The position numbers were made by a program, and so were the translations under genes. From positions 56,178 to 120,177 of the forward strand of contig DINI01000002.1 of NCBI GenBank assembly GCA_002426755.1: DNA of 64,000 bases. The letters are read 5' to 3'. The first letter of the stretch is position 1. Every line of letters begins with the position of its first letter. This DNA is from Flavobacteriaceae bacterium UBA5544. Lineage in GTDB: Bacteria; Bacteroidota; Bacteroidia; Flavobacteriales; Flavobacteriaceae. The notes below the pieces were generated by a model, which had not been told where the DNA came from, ran no database searches, and saw only the letters and a program-made list of their open reading frames with translations. Below are positions 59,009 to 64,000 of this stretch, piece after piece.

Positions 59009-61583
59009 AGTACTTTTAATTGGTTGGGATGCCGCGGATTGGAAATTAATAGGGCCATTATTGGCAAAGGGTCAAATGCCTGCTTTAAAAAGTTTGATCG
59101 ATAAAGGTGTTTATGGGAATATGAGTACTATGAACCCTCCATATTCACCTATGCTTTGGTCGTCTGTAGCGACAGGAAAAACTCCGGATAAGCATGGGGT
59201 ATTAGGTTTTATTGAGGTGTTACCCGACAATAGTGGTGTTAGGCCTGTTACCGTTAATTCTAGAAAATCAAAAGCAATTTGGAATATTTTACATCATCAA
59301 GGCTTAAAAAGCAATATTGTGGGGTGGTGGCCAAGCTTTCCTGCCGAACCTATTAATGGTGTAGTGGTTTCTGATAAATTTCAAAAGGTAAAGCCTAATC
59401 CAAAGGAAAAAAACCCACTCATTAAAGGGGCCATACACCCTGAATCCAAGATAAAGGATATTAAGGATTTGAGGCTTTTTCCGTGGGAGATTACCGAAGA
59501 ACATATTTTACCAATAATACCCAATGCTGGTAAAATTGATCAAGAAAAGAATAAAGGTCTAGAATCGTTTGCTAAAATTATGGCAGAAAACACGAGCGTT
59601 CATGCTGCAGCGACAAATTTAATGCGAACTACAGAATGGGACTTTATGGCTGTATACTATGACTTGATTGATCATTTTTGTCACGCATTTATGAAATTCT
59701 ATCCACCAAAATTACCAGGTATTGCGCAAGAAAGTTTCGATGTATATAATGAAGCCGTTGTTGGAGCGTATCGTTATCAAGATATGATGCTAGAACGTAT
59801 GATAGAATTGGCAGGTGATGAAACGACCATTATTGTGATGTCCGACCATGGTTATGAGTCCGGGCATAGACGCATATTGAAAATGCCAAAATATCCTGCA
59901 GCTCCCGCGTTGGAACATCGCCAGTTTGGAATATTTGTCGCAGCCGGGCCTAATATAAAAAAGAATGAGAAAGTATTCGGATTAGGTCTTATAGATGTAG
60001 CACCTACGATTTTAAGTATGTTCGACTTGCCAATTGGTGAGGATATGGACGGAAAAGTAGCCCTAGATATTTTCAAAGAGATTCCAGCAATTAAATATAT
60101 AGACAGTTGGGAAAATGTTCAGGGTGACTTTGCACAACATAAAGTGGAGGATTCCACAGGGCTCAACGATTCCGAAACGATGCAGCAGCTTATCGATTTA
60201 GGGTATATTGAAAGACCCGATGATAATATTGAAATCACAGTTTTGAAAACGAGCTGCGACTGGAAGCACAATCTTGCTAGGGTTTTATTGGGCAAAAAGG
60301 ATATATTAGGCGCTAAAGAGATACTTTTAAACCTTAAGGATGCAAAATACCCCGTATATCACGAATCTGATTTTGAGGGTGAAAAAGGAAAATTTTTGAC
60401 CAGACAAGGTTATAACGTTGGAGATACGGTTGTAAATCTTATTCCGTTTTACATGGATTTACTTAATATTTCATTAAAAGAAAACGATTTCGAAAATGCC
60501 GAACACTTCTTATCAGAGATGAGGAAGCTTGATAAAACCTTTGAACTCAATACTTCACTTTCCGAGGCAAAAATAATGATAGGCAAAGGTAAATATAAAA
60601 AGGCGTTAGAATTATTAGAGGAATCTAAAAGGAAAAGACCCAATGCTCAAATTTGGTTTCAGATAGGTATAGCCCATAAAAAAATGTTACAATATGAGAA
60701 AGCTAAAGATGCTTTTGAGAATGCATTAAAATTAGAAATTGATAACGCCAAAGTACATCAGGCGTTGGCGGATGTCTATATACAATTGGGTGAGTATGAA
60801 GAGGCCGCAGACCATGCTTTGACTAGTGTGGAACTTATAAAATATTTCCCAGAAGCTCATTATACTTTAGGTCAAGCACTATCAAAATTAGGTGATGTAG
60901 AGAATGCGAAGATGGCTTTTGAAATGGCTATAAAATTGAGGCCTAAAGAATTTCAAAGAGCAGAAATGGCCTTGGAAAACATTCAAGAGAAATTAGAACA
61001 AACAGACAAGAGTGATTATAAATATCGTAAAGATCAGATAGTGATTGTTTCTGGTATGCCTCGGACAGGCACATCTCTAATGATGCAGATGCTAAATAAG
61101 GGAGGTCTTGAAGCGTTAACCGATGACAATCGAAAGCCTGATGACTCAAATCCTAAAGGCTATTTTGAGTATGACCCAGTGATGTCCCTTCACAAAAACA
61201 ATTCTTGGTTGCATTTAGGGAAGAATAAATCCATAAAAGTTGTTGCGCCTTTATTAAAATTTCTTGATCCAAAATATCGATATAAAGTTGTTTTCATGAA
61301 CAGAGATTTGACAGAGGTTGTTAAGTCCCAACAAAAAATGATTGGTAAAGACCCAGAAAATCTTCCAATAAATCTTTTAGAATCCTATAGAAAGCACCTT
61401 CACCAAGTTGAAACATGGAAGGAAAAAGAGCCAGGTGTTGAACTCATTTACCTAGATTATAAGGATGTGCTTAATAACACCGATGAGGTAATCGAGAAAG
61501 TAATATCGTTCATTGGGCAAGATCTGGATAAAGTATCTATGGCGAAGTGCGTTGATAAAACTCTTTATAGAAACAAAGTCTGA
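58995..61583 (+). CDS. Alkaline-phosphatase-superfamily phosphodiesterase / TPR / sulfotransferase fusion
   Basis: 862 residues, three modules. Residues 1 to about 370: type I phosphodiesterase/nucleotide pyrophosphatase fold, metal-binding Asp12 in LIGWDAADW, probable nucleophile Ser51 in PPYSPMLWSSVATGKTPDKH, and MSDHGYESGHRR. Residues about 510-670: TPR repeats (IWFQIGIAHKKMLQYEKAKD, VHQALADVYIQLGEYEEA). Residues about 682-862: sulfotransferase with the PAPS phosphate loop VSGMPRTGTSLMM and FMNRDLTEVVKSQQK. Hydrolase and sulfotransferase on one chain suggests modification or turnover of a sulfo- or phospho-conjugate. Substrate unknown. No signal peptide or membrane segment is seen. Confidence 0.85.
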   Translation: MKKSKVLLIGWDAADWKLIGPLLAKGQMPALKSLIDKGVYGNMSTMNPPYSPMLWSSVATGKTPDKHGVLGFIEVLPDNSGVRPVTVNSRKSKAIWNILHHQGLKSNIVGWWPSFPAEPINGVVVSDKFQKVKPNPKEKNPLIKGAIHPESKIKDIKDLRLFPWEITEEHILPIIPNAGKIDQEKNKGLESFAKIMAENTSVHAAATNLMRTTEWDFMAVYYDLIDHFCHAFMKFYPPKLPGIAQESFDVYNEAVVGAYRYQDMMLERMIELAGDETTIIVMSDHGYESGHRRILKMPKYPAAPALEHRQFGIFVAAGPNIKKNEKVFGLGLIDVAPTILSMFDLPIGEDMDGKVALDIFKEIPAIKYIDSWENVQGDFAQHKVEDSTGLNDSETMQQLIDLGYIERPDDNIEITVLKTSCDWKHNLARVLLGKKDILGAKEILLNLKDAKYPVYHESDFEGEKGKFLTRQGYNVGDTVVNLIPFYMDLLNISLKENDFENAEHFLSEMRKLDKTFELNTSLSEAKIMIGKGKYKKALELLEESKRKRPNAQIWFQIGIAHKKMLQYEKAKDAFENALKLEIDNAKVHQALADVYIQLGEYEEAADHALTSVELIKYFPEAHYTLGQALSKLGDVENAKMAFEMAIKLRPKEFQRAEMALENIQEKLEQTDKSDYKYRKDQIVIVSGMPRTGTSLMMQMLNKGGLEALTDDNRKPDDSNPKGYFEYDPVMSLHKNNSWLHLGKNKSIKVVAPLLKFLDPKYRYKVVFMNRDLTEVVKSQQKMIGKDPENLPINLLESYRKHLHQVETWKEKEPGVELIYLDYKDVLNNTDEVIEKVISFIGQDLDKVSMAKCVDKTLYRNKV

Positions 61584-61626
61584 AATAACAATATATAACT
61601 AAATAGCTTAATCCAAGCATTTTTAG

Positions 61627-61634
61627 TACGTTTG
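61627..61634 (+). promoter_or_regulatory. -7 promoter element of the polyprenyl synthase gene
   Basis: TACGTTTG matches TAnnTTTG and lies 29 nt before the TTG start at 61663. No -33 TTG at the standard distance. Confidence 0.5.
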
Positions 61635-61662
61635 TGATGCTCATTAACCAGAATGGTTTCTT

Positions 61663-62640
61663 TTGAAAATTGTTGAACAAATAAAACTGCCTATTGCCTA
61701 CGAAATGGAACTCTTCGAACAGAAGTTTCTATTGTCCATGTCGAGCAAAGTGGCGCTTCTCAATCGCATCACCACTTATATTGTCAACCGAAAGGGCAAA
61801 CAAATGCGTCCTATGTTTGTATTCTTGGTAGCAAAAATGGTGGATAATGGTCAAGTAAGTGAGCGTACATATCGTGGGGCATCTGTCATCGAATTGATAC
61901 ATACGGCTACTTTGGTACACGACGATGTGGTGGACGACAGTAACCGAAGACGCGGCTTTTTCTCCATAAATGCGCTGTGGAAAAATAAGATTGCCGTTCT
62001 CATTGGTGATTATTTGCTTTCAAAAGGATTGTTGCTTTCGATTGACAATAATGATTTCGACCTTCTCAAAATTATTTCGGTGGCTGTTCGTGAAATGAGT
62101 GAAGGTGAATTGCTTCAAATAGAAAAAGCACGTCGTCTTGATATTACCGAAGCCATATACTACGATATCATCCGTCAAAAAACCGCAACGCTCATCGCTG
62201 CTTGTTGCAGTCTTGGTGCCGCTTCGGTAAAACCAAATTCTGATGATGTCGAAAAAATGCGAAAATTCGGCGAACTCATTGGTATGGCCTTCCAAATAAA
62301 AGATGATTTGTTTGATTATGGTGAAGAAGCAATTGGAAAACCGACAGGCATAGATATCAAAGAGCAAAAAATGACCTTACCATTAATTTATGTTCTGAAT
62401 AATTGTTCTTCTAAAGAAAAAAAATGGCTCATCAATTCCATAAAAAATCATAATAAGGATAAAGAGCGCGTTAAAGAGGTAATTGAATTCGTCAAAAAAA
62501 ATAACGGCTTGGAGTATGCCATCTCTAAAATGGAAGCTTTTAAGGATGAAGCATTAGTGCTGTTAAATTCCTATCCAGATTCTGAATTCAAAGCATCGTT
62601 GATATTGATGGTCAATTATGTCATCGAACGAAAAAAATAA
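61663..62640 (+). CDS. Polyprenyl diphosphate synthase
   Basis: Long-chain prenyl transferase of 325 residues, likely providing the side chain of menaquinone. The first aspartate-rich motif is VHDDVVDDSNRRRG, and the second is QIKDDLFDYG. The start is TTG at 61663 (KIVEQIKLPIAYEMELFEQK), because the overlapping ATG at 61653 is out of frame and stops at once. Chain length cannot be read securely from sequence; the octaprenyl/heptaprenyl class is most likely. Confidence 0.92.
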   Translation: MKIVEQIKLPIAYEMELFEQKFLLSMSSKVALLNRITTYIVNRKGKQMRPMFVFLVAKMVDNGQVSERTYRGASVIELIHTATLVHDDVVDDSNRRRGFFSINALWKNKIAVLIGDYLLSKGLLLSIDNNDFDLLKIISVAVREMSEGELLQIEKARRLDITEAIYYDIIRQKTATLIAACCSLGAASVKPNSDDVEKMRKFGELIGMAFQIKDDLFDYGEEAIGKPTGIDIKEQKMTLPLIYVLNNCSSKEKKWLINSIKNHNKDKERVKEVIEFVKKNNGLEYAISKMEAFKDEALVLLNSYPDSEFKASLILMVNYVIERKK

Positions 62641-62696
62641 TTTTTAAGATTAAAATTACTGACAATCAGTTATTTAAAATTATTTTAATAACTTCA

Positions 62697-62723
62697 GGCA
62701 ACCATTGTTACACCTTTTGCGTC
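62697..62723 (+). promoter_or_regulatory. ECF-type promoter upstream of the sigma factor gene
   Basis: GGCAACC (62697-62703), 16-nt spacer, CGTC (62720-62723), resembling the GGAAC/CGTC promoters of ECF sigma factors rather than the housekeeping pattern. Autoregulation is inferred. Confidence 0.55.
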
Positions 62724-62754
62724 TTTATCAATAGAAGACCTAATAAAACCGCTT

Positions 62755-63318
62755 TTGAAAGTCATTCAACTTCATAACAACACTACGGAGCTAATCAGTA
62801 AAGCAGCGAAAAACAATCGCGAGGCACAGCTCGTGTTGTATGAATTGCATGCGCCGAAAATGTTGAGTGTTTGTCGCTATTATGTCAAAGATGTTCAAAA
62901 AGCTGAAGAAGTAATGTTGAATGGTTTTTTAAAAGCGTTCACACATGTAAGTTCTTTTAAAAATGAAGGCAGTTTTGAAGGTTGGCTGCGACGGATTATG
63001 GTTCGAGAAGCCATTTCGTTTCTTCGCCAACAAAAGAATGTGGAATTCATGGTGGATGAGTTTGAAGTCAATAATGATTCCAGCAACAACATCAATACGG
63101 AGATTGAAGTTGCAGAAATTCAGCAATTGATAGATGATTTGCCAGAAGGTTACAAAATGGTTTTTGTGATGTATGCCATAGAAGGGTATAAACACCAGGA
63201 AATTGCAGACATACTGAAGATTACTGAAGGCACCTCCAAATCACAACTATTTAAGGCACGACAGCTCTTGCAACAAAAAATAAACGAGTTAAATAGAACA
63301 GGTTATGGCACCAATTAA
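62755..63318 (+). CDS. RNA polymerase sigma factor, ECF family
   Basis: 187 residues with sigma region 2 (YYVKDVQKAEEVMLNGFLKAFTHVSSF, WLRRIMVREAISFLRQQ) and region 4 (LPEGYKMVFVMYAIEGYKHQEIADIL, TEGTSKSQLFKARQLLQQ) and no region 1.1 or 3, as in ECF factors. The start is TTG at 62755, the only in-frame candidate near the conserved N-terminus. It overlaps the following membrane-protein gene by 14 nt, the usual sigma/anti-sigma arrangement. The stimulus is unknown. Confidence 0.9.
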   Translation: MKVIQLHNNTTELISKAAKNNREAQLVLYELHAPKMLSVCRYYVKDVQKAEEVMLNGFLKAFTHVSSFKNEGSFEGWLRRIMVREAISFLRQQKNVEFMVDEFEVNNDSSNNINTEIEVAEIQQLIDDLPEGYKMVFVMYAIEGYKHQEIADILKITEGTSKSQLFKARQLLQQKINELNRTGYGTN

Positions 63319-64000
63319 ACAGGAAGAACAAATGAGGGACAAGCTCGAAAAACGAAGCTTGCAACCTTCACCAGAAAGCTGGGCAACCTTGTCCAAGCGT
63401 CTGGATGCCGAACAGAAGAACAAAAACAAATCACTGTTTTGGTGGTTTGGAATTGCCGCGAGCGTTGTTGGAATCGTGTTTGTGACAGCGATGTATTTCA
63501 ACAATACATCTTTTGAAAACAATACGCCGACAATTGTAGATAGCAACGACGATGTGATTCAGAAAGACGAATTTAAAAAGGAGGAAGTTGCTGTTGAAGA
63601 CATCAAACCGGTAGAGCATTCTCCAAAGGAAACCGAACAAAAATCAAGCGCAAATATCAATCGTCCTAAAAAGAACCAAATCCTGAATCAAATACATCAA
63701 GAAGAAATGGCGGCACAAGTGCAACAATCATCTTCTGAAATATCAATAGATAAAGTAACGGAAATCAAAACATCCGAACTCACTTTTGAAGAACAAAAAG
63801 TTCTGGATGTCGTGTCGGTAATCAATAGTTTAAAAACAAACGGCAAAACAGTTACAGATACTGAAATTGATAGCTTACTCAAAAGAGCTCAAAAAGAAAT
63901 TTTGTCCAACAGACTATATAACGAAACTACTAGAACAGTTGATGCCAATGCATTGCTTCAAGACGTTGAGGCCGACTTGCAACAATCGTTCAGGAGTAAG
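63305..64000 (+). CDS. Membrane protein, putative anti-sigma factor (3' end cut by window)
   Basis: The frame is open from ATG 63305 to the window end, 232 residues seen. A cytoplasmic N-terminus of about 44 residues (DKLEKRSLQPSPESWATLSK) resembles the short motif of ECF-linked proteins in Flavobacteriia. One membrane segment follows (SLFWWFGIAASVVGIVFV), then a Glu/Lys-rich extracytoplasmic region. The 14-nt overlap with the sigma gene suggests it is its anti-sigma factor. No classical zinc-binding anti-sigma motif is seen, so this rests on context and topology. Confidence 0.75.
   Translation, partial: MAPIKQEEQMRDKLEKRSLQPSPESWATLSKRLDAEQKNKNKSLFWWFGIAASVVGIVFVTAMYFNNTSFENNTPTIVDSNDDVIQKDEFKKEEVAVEDIKPVEHSPKETEQKSSANINRPKKNQILNQIHQEEMAAQVQQSSSEISIDKVTEIKTSELTFEEQKVLDVVSVINSLKTNGKTVTDTEIDSLLKRAQKEILSNRLYNETTRTVDANALLQDVEADLQQSFRSK

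Noticed and set aside
1..64000. Prophage, insertion sequence, CRISPR array, defence system or tRNA genes
   Set aside because: No transposase, integrase, phage structural gene, regular spaced repeats or tRNA cloverleaf was recognised on reading both strands.

Overview
This window looks like part of a chromosome of a marine-type Flavobacteriaceae (Bacteroidota). The evidence is low GC, promoters of the Bacteroidota type (TTTG, about 18-21 nt, TAnnTTTG), no Shine-Dalgarno tracts, a gliding-motility ABC ATPase (GldA), a secreted protein with a type IX secretion C-terminus, and an arginine pathway using the acyl-ornithine transcarbamylase characteristic of this phylum. The genus cannot be settled from the sequence. 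No tRNA, rRNA, CRISPR array, insertion sequence or prophage was seen.

Layout. Positions 1-6808: end of a branched-chain amino-acid operon (ilvB cut by the window edge, ilvN, ilvC, ilvA) and a GapN-like aldehyde dehydrogenase. Positions 6809-16015: one arginine operon (GNAT acyltransferase, argG, argC, proC, argD, acyl-ornithine carbamoyltransferase, argB, argE-like, argH) behind a leader with an Arg-rich peptide. Positions 16050-20424 (minus strand): leuA-leuC-leuD-leuB. Positions 22117-34176: methionine and sulfur assimilation. A SAM-I riboswitch precedes metY, a MetX-ThrA fusion and a second PLP sulfhydrylase. Then come an Rrf2 regulator, cysH, a sulfite reductase with a C-terminal HEPN-like domain, a fused siroheme synthase and a ferredoxin/flavodoxin-NADP reductase. 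Positions 34177-39295: a second SAM-I riboswitch, a split methionine synthase, a 29-codon membrane peptide and metF. Positions 39371-43474: an aminotransferase, a PagL-like lipid A deacylase, a DUF2807-type lipoprotein and gldA. Positions 43475-47840: an aromatic amino-acid operon (pheA, aminotransferase, tyrA, DAHP synthase-chorismate mutase) controlled by a Phe-rich leader peptide and an intrinsic terminator. Positions 47841-57757: rsgA, dtd, two DUF3857-type proteins, a MazG-like enzyme, aroA, queA and rlmN. Positions 57814-64000: a T9SS cargo protein, a 45-codon ORF overlapping a phosphodiesterase/TPR/sulfotransferase fusion, a polyprenyl diphosphate synthase, and an ECF sigma factor overlapping a membrane protein cut by the window end.

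How the genes work together. The cys operon supplies sulfide. MetX-ThrA makes acyl-homoserine from aspartate-pathway intermediates, MetY and the MetZ-like enzyme add sulfide to give homocysteine, and MetH with MetF methylate it to methionine. Control is mostly cis-acting RNA: two SAM riboswitches with apparently different expression platforms, and two candidate amino-acid leader-peptide attenuators (Phe and Arg). The least explained parts are the 45-codon ORF with its three-domain partner, the Arg leader, and the structured intergenic elements.
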